NCBI GenBank assembly: GCA_934167435.1
Contig: CAKPKZ010000068.1
Coordinates: 1-7,849, forward strand
Direction: 5' to 3'
From: an uncultured Clostridia bacterium
GTDB taxonomy: Bacteria; Bacillota; Clostridia; TANB77; CAG-508
Length of the DNA: 7,849 nucleotides
Of this stretch, positions 1 to 6,751 are shown one piece after another. The position numbers and the translations under genes were made by a program. The number at the start of each line of letters is the position of its first letter. Position 1 is the first letter of the stretch. A model generated the notes under the pieces. That model worked only from the letters and a program-made list of their open reading frames with translations, was not told the origin of the DNA and made no database searches.

Positions 1-108
1 GGTGATAATGTTATAGTATACTTTGTATTGTTTACAATTGCTATATTAGGAATTATTACATTAGTAATAGTTAATAATATAAAAAGAAAAAAATTAAGAA
101 AACATTAA
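1..108 (+). CDS. C-terminal end of a probable sortase-anchored surface protein (partial)
   Basis: Only the last 35 codons are in the window, in frame from base 1 to the TAA at 106-108. The peptide starts GDN, continues as an uninterrupted hydrophobic stretch of about 22 residues (VIVYFVLF...LVIV), and ends in a strongly basic tail (NNIKRKKLRKH). That is the layout of a cell-wall sorting signal: in LPXTG-like proteins the pentapeptide is often followed directly by GDN or GEN, so the missing upstream residues probably end in an NPxT- or LPxT-type motif. The next gene begins 13 bases downstream and also ends in a sorting signal, and a sortase gene follows, which supports this reading. The sequence shows the membrane segment and basic tail directly. 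The sortase-substrate role is inferred because the pentapeptide itself is cut off. An ordinary C-terminally anchored membrane protein remains possible. Confidence 0.7.
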   Translation, partial: GDNVIVYFVLFTIAILGIITLVIVNNIKRKKLRKH

Positions 109-121
109 GGAGGAAAGAAAA

Positions 122-1684
122 ATGAAAATTAAAAAAAATTTAATATTTTTAACAATTATTTTAGCCAGCATATGTTTATTTATTTTTTCAAACAAAGTAA
201 ATGCTGCAACAATTAGTAATGATGGAAAGTATTCATTGGTGCTAAATGTTATGGATGGGGAAATTGATGGTGAATATGCAAAATTAATAAGATTTAATGT
301 CGCAGAAGGCGAAACAACAGTAAAATTATCTGAATTAACAAAGGGAATTGTACCTTTTAATGGTAGAAATGAATTTTCATATTGGGGAAAAAATATATTT
401 AATGAAGAAAAAGCAAGTGATGAATTAGCAATAACAGATTTTAACCATACAGGTGAATCTAATGGTGTGTCTTATACAAATGGTTTAGTTCTTTGGGCTA
501 AATTCTCTGATAAAGCTTTACAAGGAACTGGTACATATTATTTAACACTTGATCCATTTGCAGGTACAATAAATGGTAAGGAAAATTTAAGATTAACTAG
601 CAAATCAACAGAATTTAAAACTGTAGATTTAACTAAATATATACCTGTAAGAAAAGGATATACATTTAAAGGATGGGATTTAGATGGAAAGTTTGTAACA
701 TCTATTAATTCTAGCAATTTCGCAAATTGCGATGCAGTTAATGTAACAGCTATATATACTAAAGATACTTTTCTTGGAGATGATATTGTATTAGTTTTAA
801 ATGCTAATGGTGGAACTATTGATGGCAAAGAGTCTAATAAATACGATTATATAAATGGTGCAAATTCAGGAACTTATATGTCACTTTTACCATATGTACC
901 TGTAAAAGAAGGATATAAATTCACTGGTTGGAATACAAAAAAAGATGGAAGCGGAAAAAGCTATAATTACATGTATTGGAGATCATGGAATAAAGATGTA
1001 ACTTCAACTGCTGAAAGAGATACATTAATAAAAGATGGTAATATGTATAAAAATTTAACATTGTATGCAACTTGGACTAAAAACGCCAATACGCCAGCAA
1101 CACTAGATGAACCAAGCAAGCCAACACAACCTACACAAAACACTGTAAAGGAAATTAAAAGTACAGGAGAAGTAAAAACAAATATTGAATTTGCAGATGG
1201 AATAAACAAAAATTATAAATTAGATATAAAAAAATTAGAAGTAAAAGAAAAATTAGCCCAGAAAAATATTAAATTTATAGCAGACATTAATGTATTAGAT
1301 GGAAATAATGTGGTAAAAATAAATAATACTAAAATGAAAATTAGAATTGCAATGCCAGAAGATTTAAAAGGATACAATAAATATGAAGTGGTGTATATTC
1401 TAAATGGAGAAATAAAAGAAACAATTCCAGCAACAGTAGAAAATGGATACATAGTATTTGAAACATCACATTTAAGTGAATATGGAGTTGTAGCAACAAA
1501 TGTAAATGAGCAAGTTAATAATAATGAGGAAAAAAATAAAACAAATAGTTCAACAACAGTAGAAAATGAAACAAATAATCCTAAAACAGCAGATAACATT
1601 AGTTTTAATTTAATATTATTTGGAATAGCTTTATTGGGAACAATAACATTACCTGTAATTAATAAAAAACAATTGGGTAAATAA
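122..1684 (+). CDS. Secreted InlB-type repeat protein with NPKTA sortase sorting signal
   Basis: A 520-aa surface protein. Residues 1-28 form a signal peptide (basic MKIKK, hydrophobic core, VNA-A cleavage site). Three units resembling the Listeria-Bacteroides repeat (InlB B-repeat, Flg_new family) follow at about 37-128, 138-213 and 221-320. Units 2 and 3 carry the hallmark G-Y-x-F-x-G-W and a closing alternating strand (VTAIYT, LTLYATWT); unit 1 is degenerate (FSYWGK). A Pro/Thr-rich linker (about 321-345) leads to a beta-rich domain (about 348-460) ending in FETSHLSEYGVVAT, a pattern common at the end of Firmicute surface-protein domains. An Asn/Glu/Thr-rich spacer precedes the sorting signal: NPKTADN (486-492), a hydrophobic segment (about 494-513) and a basic tail. 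The start is set by AAGGAGG just upstream, overlapping the end of the previous gene. Anchoring to peptidoglycan by the downstream class B sortase is inferred. The ligand is unknown; adhesion or host interaction is only plausible from the family. Confidence 0.9.
   Translation: MKIKKNLIFLTIILASICLFIFSNKVNAATISNDGKYSLVLNVMDGEIDGEYAKLIRFNVAEGETTVKLSELTKGIVPFNGRNEFSYWGKNIFNEEKASDELAITDFNHTGESNGVSYTNGLVLWAKFSDKALQGTGTYYLTLDPFAGTINGKENLRLTSKSTEFKTVDLTKYIPVRKGYTFKGWDLDGKFVTSINSSNFANCDAVNVTAIYTKDTFLGDDIVLVLNANGGTIDGKESNKYDYINGANSGTYMSLLPYVPVKEGYKFTGWNTKKDGSGKSYNYMYWRSWNKDVTSTAERDTLIKDGNMYKNLTLYATWTKNANTPATLDEPSKPTQPTQNTVKEIKSTGEVKTNIEFADGINKNYKLDIKKLEVKEKLAQKNIKFIADINVLDGNNVVKINNTKMKIRIAMPEDLKGYNKYEVVYILNGEIKETIPATVENGYIVFETSHLSEYGVVATNVNEQVNNNEEKNKTNSSTTVENETNNPKTADNISFNLILFGIALLGTITLPVINKKQLGK
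230..1081 (+). repeat. Three InlB B-repeat-like protein units (230-505, 533-760, 782-1081)
   Basis: Protein-level tandem units inside the surface protein. Each begins with a strand of the type L-x-L-(N/D)-x-x-x-G-x-I-(D/N)-G (LVLNVMDGEIDG, LTLDPFAGTING, LVLNANGGTIDG) and ends in a Y/W-A-x-(F/Y/W) strand. The units are diverged at the DNA level, so they do not look like a recent duplication. Spacing between the opening strands is roughly 83-100 residues, longer than a minimal repeat of this family, because of insertions in each unit. Confidence 0.75.
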
Positions 1685-1695
1685 TTTATAAGTAT

Positions 1696-1726
1696 AAAGA
1701 CTAGCTATTAATAACAGCTAGTCTTT
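1696..1726 (+). terminator. Hairpin between substrate gene and sortase gene (weak terminator or attenuator)
   Basis: A perfect 11-bp inverted repeat (AAAGACTAGCT / AGCTAGTCTTT) with a 9-base loop lies 12 bases after the stop of the repeat protein. Only three T residues, which belong to the stem, precede GCAC, so the U-tract of a strong intrinsic terminator is missing. No convincing promoter was found between this hairpin and the sortase start. Partial read-through, giving less sortase than substrate, or an RNA-processing or stability element are both reasonable; the choice is inference. Confidence 0.6.
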
Positions 1727-1749
1727 GCACACGAAAGGAATAATGGTTA

Positions 1750-2829
1750 ATGAGGAAAAAAAGAAATAATAAGAAAAAAGTAATTTTAAATCTTATTATA
1801 TATAGTATACTAATTTTTATTTTAGTATATTCTGGAATTAAAATTTACAATTGGTATAAAGACAAAACCAATAACCATGAAATATCAGAGAAAATAAAAG
1901 ACACAGTAATAGTTCAAGATGAAAACGAAGATAAAGAAGAATATACAGTAGACTTTAATAAATTAAAAGAACAAAATAATGAATCTGTTGCGTGGATTAA
2001 GGTAAATAATACCAATATTGAATATCCTATTGTAAAAGCAGCAAATAATAATTTTTACCTAAATCATAGTTTTGATAAAAGCAAAAATTCTGCAGGCTGG
2101 ATTTTTGCGGATTATAGAAATAAATTTGACGGAACAGATAAAAATATTATTATTTATGGACATAATATGAGAGATAATTCAATGTTTGGAAGCATGAAGA
2201 ATATTTTAAATTCCGAATGGTATAATAATGAAGAAAATACAAACATTATACTAAATACAGAAAACGAAAAATGTATTTATAAAGTTTTTTCAGTATACAA
2301 AATAGAAAGCGAGGATTATTATATAAGAACAGAATTTAGTAATGACAGTGAATTCGAGCAGTTTATAAAAACCTTAAAGTCAAGAAGCATAAAAGAATTT
2401 AACACAGACATTTCAAAAGAAGACAGTATTTTAACATTATCTACTTGTGCTAACAATAATAAATACAGAGTAGTGTTACATGCAAAAAAATACAGTAATA
2501 AAGATAATGATAATGTTATTATTGAAAATATACCTAATAGTGCAGATAAAGTTTCTAGTGTAGAGATAAAAGAAGAAACAGAAGGTGGAGAAATTTACCA
2601 TAAAACAGAAGAAAGAAAAGTAATTGAAGAAGTAGTAAATGCACTTAAAAAGATAGAAGTAAAAGATAAAACAAATATTAAATTTAGTGATAATACAAAA
2701 ACTTATATATTAAAATTATACGATGGAACAACACTAACATATTGTTTCCAAAATAATTATTATAATATAAATAATGTTAATTATAAGACTTATAATTATG
2801 AAGAGTTAATGAAGATAAAAATAGAATAA
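1750..2829 (+). CDS. Class B sortase with an extra C-terminal domain
   Basis: A membrane-bound transpeptidase expected to cleave a sorting signal and join the protein to the cell wall. Residues 1-10 are basic, 11-33 form an N-terminal membrane anchor (type II topology, catalytic domain outside), and a charged linker precedes the sortase fold at about 65-248. The catalytic His is H138 in YGHNM, the nucleophile C233 in LTLSTC, and R240 lies seven residues further on; the MFGSMKNI segment after the His box is typical of class B. The catalytic domain ends near VVLHAKK. Class B enzymes usually stop about there, but this protein runs on to 359 aa with a separate alpha/beta-looking module (about 266-359: a strand, a charged helix around EERKVIEEVVNALKK, then strands with TYILKLYDG). 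The start follows AAAGGA at 1734-1739; the nearer ATG at 1743 gives only a short out-of-frame ORF. The likely substrates are the two preceding genes. Confidence 0.92.
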   Translation: MRKKRNNKKKVILNLIIYSILIFILVYSGIKIYNWYKDKTNNHEISEKIKDTVIVQDENEDKEEYTVDFNKLKEQNNESVAWIKVNNTNIEYPIVKAANNNFYLNHSFDKSKNSAGWIFADYRNKFDGTDKNIIIYGHNMRDNSMFGSMKNILNSEWYNNEENTNIILNTENEKCIYKVFSVYKIESEDYYIRTEFSNDSEFEQFIKTLKSRSIKEFNTDISKEDSILTLSTCANNNKYRVVLHAKKYSNKDNDNVIIENIPNSADKVSSVEIKEETEGGEIYHKTEERKVIEEVVNALKKIEVKDKTNIKFSDNTKTYILKLYDGTTLTYCFQNNYYNINNVNYKTYNYEELMKIKIE

Positions 2830-2831
2830 AA

Positions 2832-2864
2832 AAATATAGACAAGTAAAATGCTTGTCTATATTT
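2832..2864. terminator. Bidirectional intrinsic terminator shared by convergent genes
   Basis: A perfect 13-bp inverted repeat (AAATATAGACAAG / CTTGTCTATATTT) with a 7-base loop starts 3 bases after the sortase stop codon. Read on the - strand it is followed by an uninterrupted run of T residues, a strong terminator for the U32 gene. Read on the + strand the T-tract is shorter (TTTCTCTATTT) but usable for the sortase gene. The stop codon of the - strand gene (2857-2859) sits inside the stem. Confidence 0.88.
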
Positions 2865-5265
2865 CTCTATTTAAATTACCATTTGTATAATCATTACCCT
2901 CAAATCTATTTCCTAATTTAATAGTTTCTATTATAGTATTAATTTGTTCAATACTTTCATTTAATATATCAATTCTAACACTATCTACATTAAAGTCAGT
3001 AGGCACAATAGATGTAATTTTACTATTATAAATTGTAGAAACAGTTTGAATATTATCTGGAATAATTAAAAATTGCATTCCAAGTCTATCTTTTAAATAA
3101 TAGTTAGCATTTTGGTTACATTTGCTATCACACTTTGGATAACATTTGTTAGATTTACCAAGTAAGCAATAATTTATGTTCATTAAAGGTGTTTTTCCAT
3201 AAACTATTAGTTCACTATTTAAAATATTACTACTACATAATTCTAAAATAGAATTTTTATCTAATTCGGGCGAAACTGTAAATTTGTCGATTTTAAGCTC
3301 TTTTAATTCTTGAATAGTTATATTATTAAAAACATTAAATGTATAGTTTGCTATGTATTTATATTTAGTTTTATCAAAATCTTGCAATAACAAAAAGTTA
3401 GAAATATTAGAAAGAACAAAACCAGATATATTATAGTTAGATATAGTATTTTCTATAATTGAATGTAATAAATTTCTGTAATTTGCTTTTATAATTGTAG
3501 GCAAATAAATATATATATTAGCTTTTTTTTCAAGAGTATGTAAAATATTAGAAAAATTTTTGCCTGCAAAATATTTTAAAGGTATATATATATTGTTAAT
3601 GTTTTTAATATTAGAATAATCATAATTCACATTTAAAATGTTTAATAATAATGATATTGTTTGTTGTTTTTTATCTATTACATTGCTAGTAAATGTTGTA
3701 GGGAAATAGTCTTTTTCATAATTTCTATGTATATTAGTTAAAGCAAAATTTTCTACTTTTTCTAAAGCAACTCTTCTTAAATCATTTAAATTACCTAAGC
3801 TAGTAAATAAATTAGGATCTAATAGTACATTTATATTAGTAAATTCGAATGGTGAAGAGGTAGTTTTAGAAATTTGCTTTATTATTGTTTCTTTATCCAA
3901 AGGCTTATTGATTGACTCCATAGGATATATATCTGTAACGTATTTTAAATTTAAATTTTTATATAATGCTATATTGCTATTTGATGTTATTGAAATGGAT
4001 AAAGGCATATTCTTTTTAATTAAAATTTCACAACTTAAAGGAATTTTTATATTTTCTTTTTTTATGCTATCAAGTGCAGTTCTTGTTAAAGCTTTTGAAG
4101 AAAGCTTAAAAACTTTATCACCATTTTTTATATTACCTTTCATTCTTCCTATTGTAACTATTTTATTATTGTTTGCATTTTTTATATTAATATTATTTTC
4201 CATTAATTCAGAAATAGTATAAGATCCAGTTTCGTTTTCTAAAGAAATAGTGTCGCCTAAAGATATGTTTTCTTCTAATTTTATTTTTATATGTCCTTTT
4301 TGTTTGTTATAGTTTTTAACTGTTCCTAAAAATAAGCCCATATTATTTGGCTTTTTAGAAAATATTAAATTTTTATTTGGATTAGAATCTAAGTGACCAG
4401 AAGAAAAATTACCTCTGTTAAAAACTTGTAATAACTCTTTTTTATCGTTTGGATCTATTATATATTCAGAATCTGAGTATGCTAAATCTATATATTTTCT
4501 ATAAATTTTTGTAACAGTTGCAACATATTCAGGACTTTTCATTCGCCCTTCTATTTTAAAACATTTTACACCGGCATTTATTAGAGCTGGTATGTATTCT
4601 AAGCTACACAAGTCACGTGTTGATAATAAAAACCCTTTATCTAATTTAGAATTATTTTGGTCTGTTAATGTAAATGGAAGTCTACAAGGTTGGGCACACT
4701 TTCCACGGTTACCAGATCTTCCACCAACCATACTTGAAAATAAGCATTGACCAGAATAAGAAATGCATAAAGCTCCATGAACAAAACATTCTATTTCAAC
4801 TTCTGAATTATTACATATATATTCGATTTCATTTAAAGATAATTCACGTGCAAGAACAACACGTTTAAAACCTAAATTTTGAAGTTCAAGAGTTCCTTGA
4901 AGATTATGTACGGTCATTTGAGTACTTGCATGTATATCTAAGTTTGGAAACATTTTTATTAATGTTCTTGCAAGTCCTAAATCTTGTACAATTATAGCAT
5001 CTATTCCAAATTCATAAGCTTTTTTAGCTAATAAGATTGCATCATTAAATTCATTATTTTTTATTAAAGTATTAAGTGTTAAATTAGTTTTTACACCACG
5101 AATTTTGGCATAATTAATTGCATTTTGTAACTGTGTGCTATCAAAATTAGAGGCAAAAGCTCTAGCACTAAAAAGATTGGCACCAAAATAAACACTGTTT
5201 GCACCATTTTGTACAGCAGCTTTTAAACAATCGAAACTGCCGACAGGTGATAGTAATTCTACCAT
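2857..5265 (-). CDS. U32-family protein, RlhA type (probable 23S rRNA cytidine hydroxylase)
   Basis: Called 'peptidase U32' for historical reasons. The characterised relative E. coli RlhA (YdcP) installs 5-hydroxycytidine in 23S rRNA, and related U32 proteins hydroxylate tRNA or ubiquinone precursors using an Fe-S cluster. With the start chosen here the protein is 802 aa. The N-terminal TIM-barrel-like part opens with VELLSPVGSFDCLKAAV and carries the U32 signature around residues 160-195 (CFVHGALC, SYSGQC, GNRGKCAQPCR). Cysteines 167, 174, 190, 194 and 235 are candidate cluster ligands, and KIEGRMKSPEYV follows. A DUF3656-like middle region (about 375-495) precedes a diverged C-terminal barrel-like segment with a second cysteine group (700, 708, 712, 716), a layout seen in long clostridial members. 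The start was moved from 5280 to 5265 because GGAGGG lies 7 bases before this ATG, inside the longer ORF. It is convergent with the sortase and divergent from the metalloprotease. The exact RNA target is inferred; TrhP-like tRNA hydroxylation is the alternative, though the DUF3656-containing length favours RlhA. Confidence 0.85.
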   Translation of the reverse strand: MVELLSPVGSFDCLKAAVQNGANSVYFGANLFSARAFASNFDSTQLQNAINYAKIRGVKTNLTLNTLIKNNEFNDAILLAKKAYEFGIDAIIVQDLGLARTLIKMFPNLDIHASTQMTVHNLQGTLELQNLGFKRVVLARELSLNEIEYICNNSEVEIECFVHGALCISYSGQCLFSSMVGGRSGNRGKCAQPCRLPFTLTDQNNSKLDKGFLLSTRDLCSLEYIPALINAGVKCFKIEGRMKSPEYVATVTKIYRKYIDLAYSDSEYIIDPNDKKELLQVFNRGNFSSGHLDSNPNKNLIFSKKPNNMGLFLGTVKNYNKQKGHIKIKLEENISLGDTISLENETGSYTISELMENNINIKNANNNKIVTIGRMKGNIKNGDKVFKLSSKALTRTALDSIKKENIKIPLSCEILIKKNMPLSISITSNSNIALYKNLNLKYVTDIYPMESINKPLDKETIIKQISKTTSSPFEFTNINVLLDPNLFTSLGNLNDLRRVALEKVENFALTNIHRNYEKDYFPTTFTSNVIDKKQQTISLLLNILNVNYDYSNIKNINNIYIPLKYFAGKNFSNILHTLEKKANIYIYLPTIIKANYRNLLHSIIENTISNYNISGFVLSNISNFLLLQDFDKTKYKYIANYTFNVFNNITIQELKELKIDKFTVSPELDKNSILELCSSNILNSELIVYGKTPLMNINYCLLGKSNKCYPKCDSKCNQNANYYLKDRLGMQFLIIPDNIQTVSTIYNSKITSIVPTDFNVDSVRIDILNESIEQINTIIETIKLGNRFEGNDYTNGNLNREI

Positions 5266-5272
5266 TTTAAAA

Positions 5273-5278
5273 CCCTCC
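5273..5278 (-). promoter_or_regulatory. Shine-Dalgarno site that fixes the U32 start
   Basis: GGAGGG on the - strand lies 7 bases upstream of the ATG at 5265-5263. It overlaps the first codons of the longest possible ORF (ATG at 5280), whose own upstream sequence is AT-rich with no Shine-Dalgarno match. The shorter start, giving MVELLSPVGS, also matches where family members normally begin. Confidence 0.88.
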
Positions 5279-5290
5279 ATAACTTAATAA

Positions 5291-5319
5291 ATTATAACAC
5301 ATAATTAAAAAACATAAAA
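5291..5319 (-). promoter_or_regulatory. Probable promoter of the U32 gene (extended -10)
   Basis: On the - strand TGTTATAAT (TATAAT at 5296-5291 with TG one base upstream) is a consensus extended -10 element. The -35 position (about 5319-5314, TTTTAT) matches poorly, which the extended -10 can compensate. It would give a short 5' leader of about 20 bases before the GGAGGG site. Confidence 0.6.
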
Positions 5320-5345
5320 CATAAAAAGAAAAATAATTACAAACA

Positions 5346-5374
5346 TTGATATATTTAGTATAATCATATATAAT
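5346..5374 (+). promoter_or_regulatory. Sigma-A-type promoter for the metalloprotease-queA-tgt block
   Basis: TTGATA (5346-5351) and TATAAT (5369-5374) are separated by exactly 17 bases: one mismatch in the -35 box and a perfect -10. A second TATAAT at 5359-5364 lacks a suitably placed -35 box. The start codon is 22 bases after the -10 box, leaving a leader of roughly 15 bases that carries the AGGAG site (5386-5390). Confidence 0.75.
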
Positions 5375-5395
5375 ATATATGGAATAGGAGAGAAT

Positions 5396-6733
5396 ATGTT
5401 GAAATTAAAAAAAGAATCTGGAAAAATAATATTAAATTTAATAATTCTAATTATTTTAGCTGTAAGTATATTTTTTTTAGCAAAATACTATGAAGAAAAT
5501 AACTTTTATAGTTTTAGCAAAAGTGAAGAAAATTTATACAGTTCTGAATTTAAAAGAGATAATAAAGAAAAATATTCTAATAATGCAAGTTATAAAATAG
5601 TTTCTAATAATTATAATGATGCAGCATTTCATAAAGTAATAGATGTAAAGAAAAATATGCCATATAAAGTAACTTGTATGGTAAAAGTAAAAGATGTTAA
5701 AGAAGAAAGTAGTAACTCTGGAATTGGTGCACAAATATCAATTATAGATTCAACAGAAAGATCAATTGCAGTAAAAGGAACAGCAGATTGGCAAAAAATA
5801 GAATTTATATTTAATTCTAAAAATAGAGAACAAGTAGATATTGGATTTAGATTAGGGGGTAATGATGGAAGGTGCACTGGTACAGCTTGGTTTTCAAACT
5901 TAGAAATAGAAGAAGGAACTTTAGAAGACAGCAATGAATGGGAATTTGCATGTTTTATATTTGAAAACACACAAGTAAATATAAATAACCAAGAATTAAA
6001 CTTTAAAGTTACCTCAAGCGACATTTCAGACATTAATACAACAATAAAAAGATTTGAAACAGCCTGTGCGACATTGTCAAATCAAAAAATGACAGCAAAA
6101 TGTGATACATTTAGAATACAAGAGCCAATAAAAGCACTATCTTATGACGATGAATTTGGGTACTATGTAGCACCAGAAGATGTAGAAAAACAAATAAGAA
6201 AAACCATAAATAATAGTGAATATGATCATATTTTTGTTGTAGTAAGGTTAGGCGATAACGAACATCAAAAAAGTATAGAAATAAATGACTGGATTGGTTT
6301 AGGATATATGGACTATTATGGAATTGGGTATTCTAATATTCGTTTACCAAATGACTCTAAAAGTTACATTTATAAATATAATACAAATATAAACACATTC
6401 CCAGAAGAAGTATTATTACACGAGTTTTTGCATTCATTAGAAAGAACATCTAATGAATATGGATATGAAATACCTAAATTACATGATTATGAAAAATATG
6501 GATACACAAATGAAAGGCTAAATGGACAAAAAAAGTGGTATACAGACTATATGAATTGTAATATAGAATTATCTACAGGAAAAAAAATAGGGCTTCCAAG
6601 TGATGTATATAAATTAAAACCTGCCAAAAGTAGTAACTTTTCTTATGCATATAAATTAGATTATTATAAAGAACCTAGCAATATTTTAGAAGAAATAAGT
6701 GAAATATTTAATAGAATAATTAAAAAAATTTAA
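5396..6733 (+). CDS. Membrane-anchored CBM4/9-like and HEFLH zinc-metalloprotease protein
   Basis: I do not recognise a named family for this 445-aa protein. Residues 11-30 form one N-terminal hydrophobic segment after a basic start, so the rest is probably outside the cell. Residues about 40-173 look like a beta jelly-roll of the CBM4/9 type: SYKIVSNN, a strand around PYKVTCMVKVKD, then ADWQKIEFIF, and the typical ending GTAWFSNLEIEEG. The C-terminal part (about 200-445) contains EEVLLHEFLHSLE, a HExxH zinc motif with H342, E343 and H346. H363 in KLHDYEKYGY is a candidate third ligand, and no metzincin HExxHxxGxxH is present. AGGAG lies five bases before the ATG and a strong promoter lies upstream. 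The gene ends 18 bases before queA, so both are probably on one transcript. An extracellular protease that binds glycan or protein is the inference; the substrate is unknown. Weak resemblance of the N-terminus (KKESGKIILNLI) to prepilin-like starts is noted, but Glu5 is absent. Confidence 0.75.
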   Translation: MLKLKKESGKIILNLIILIILAVSIFFLAKYYEENNFYSFSKSEENLYSSEFKRDNKEKYSNNASYKIVSNNYNDAAFHKVIDVKKNMPYKVTCMVKVKDVKEESSNSGIGAQISIIDSTERSIAVKGTADWQKIEFIFNSKNREQVDIGFRLGGNDGRCTGTAWFSNLEIEEGTLEDSNEWEFACFIFENTQVNINNQELNFKVTSSDISDINTTIKRFETACATLSNQKMTAKCDTFRIQEPIKALSYDDEFGYYVAPEDVEKQIRKTINNSEYDHIFVVVRLGDNEHQKSIEINDWIGLGYMDYYGIGYSNIRLPNDSKSYIYKYNTNINTFPEEVLLHEFLHSLERTSNEYGYEIPKLHDYEKYGYTNERLNGQKKWYTDYMNCNIELSTGKKIGLPSDVYKLKPAKSSNFSYAYKLDYYKEPSNILEEISEIFNRIIKKI

Positions 6734-6735
6734 CA

Positions 6736-6742
6736 AAAGGAG
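6736..6742 (+). promoter_or_regulatory. Shine-Dalgarno site deciding the GTG start of queA
   Basis: AAAGGAG lies 9 bases before the GTG at 6752. An ATG at 6745 is only 2 bases from the site and is followed directly by TAA, so it cannot encode a protein. The GTG start yields MNVSDFKYDLPEELIAQ, the standard QueA N-terminus. Confidence 0.8.
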
Positions 6743-6751
6743 TAATGTAAA

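Noticed and set aside
538..1599. Three - strand ORFs (538-828, 967-1209, 1213-1599) inside the repeat-protein gene
   Set aside because: All are antisense to a gene with a signal peptide, recognisable repeats and a sorting signal. None has family features or a supporting upstream signal.
1743..1769. Alternative ATG at 1743 for the sortase gene
   Set aside because: It is out of frame with the sortase and stops after eight codons. The ATG at 1750 gives the expected basic N-terminus and membrane anchor.
3908..4222. 104-aa + strand ORF opposite the U32 gene
   Set aside because: It lies wholly inside the well-supported - strand gene, has no Shine-Dalgarno site worth noting, and its hydrophobic composition is what antisense reading of AT-rich coding DNA gives.
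5361..5380. AT-alternating stretch that could suggest a palindromic operator or replication element
   Set aside because: It coincides with the -10 region of a good promoter, and simple AT alternation is expected by chance at this base composition. No longer dyad symmetry is present.
5534..6033. Two - strand ORFs inside the metalloprotease gene
   Set aside because: They overlap each other and are antisense to a gene with a clear domain layout. Phe/Ile/Tyr-rich composition reflects the AT-rich opposite strand.
6745..6750. ATG-TAA start-stop element between the Shine-Dalgarno site and the queA GTG
   Set aside because: It could in principle act as a minimal regulatory ORF, but it is only 2 bases from the GGAG and can arise easily by chance in this AT-rich sequence. 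I see no further support.
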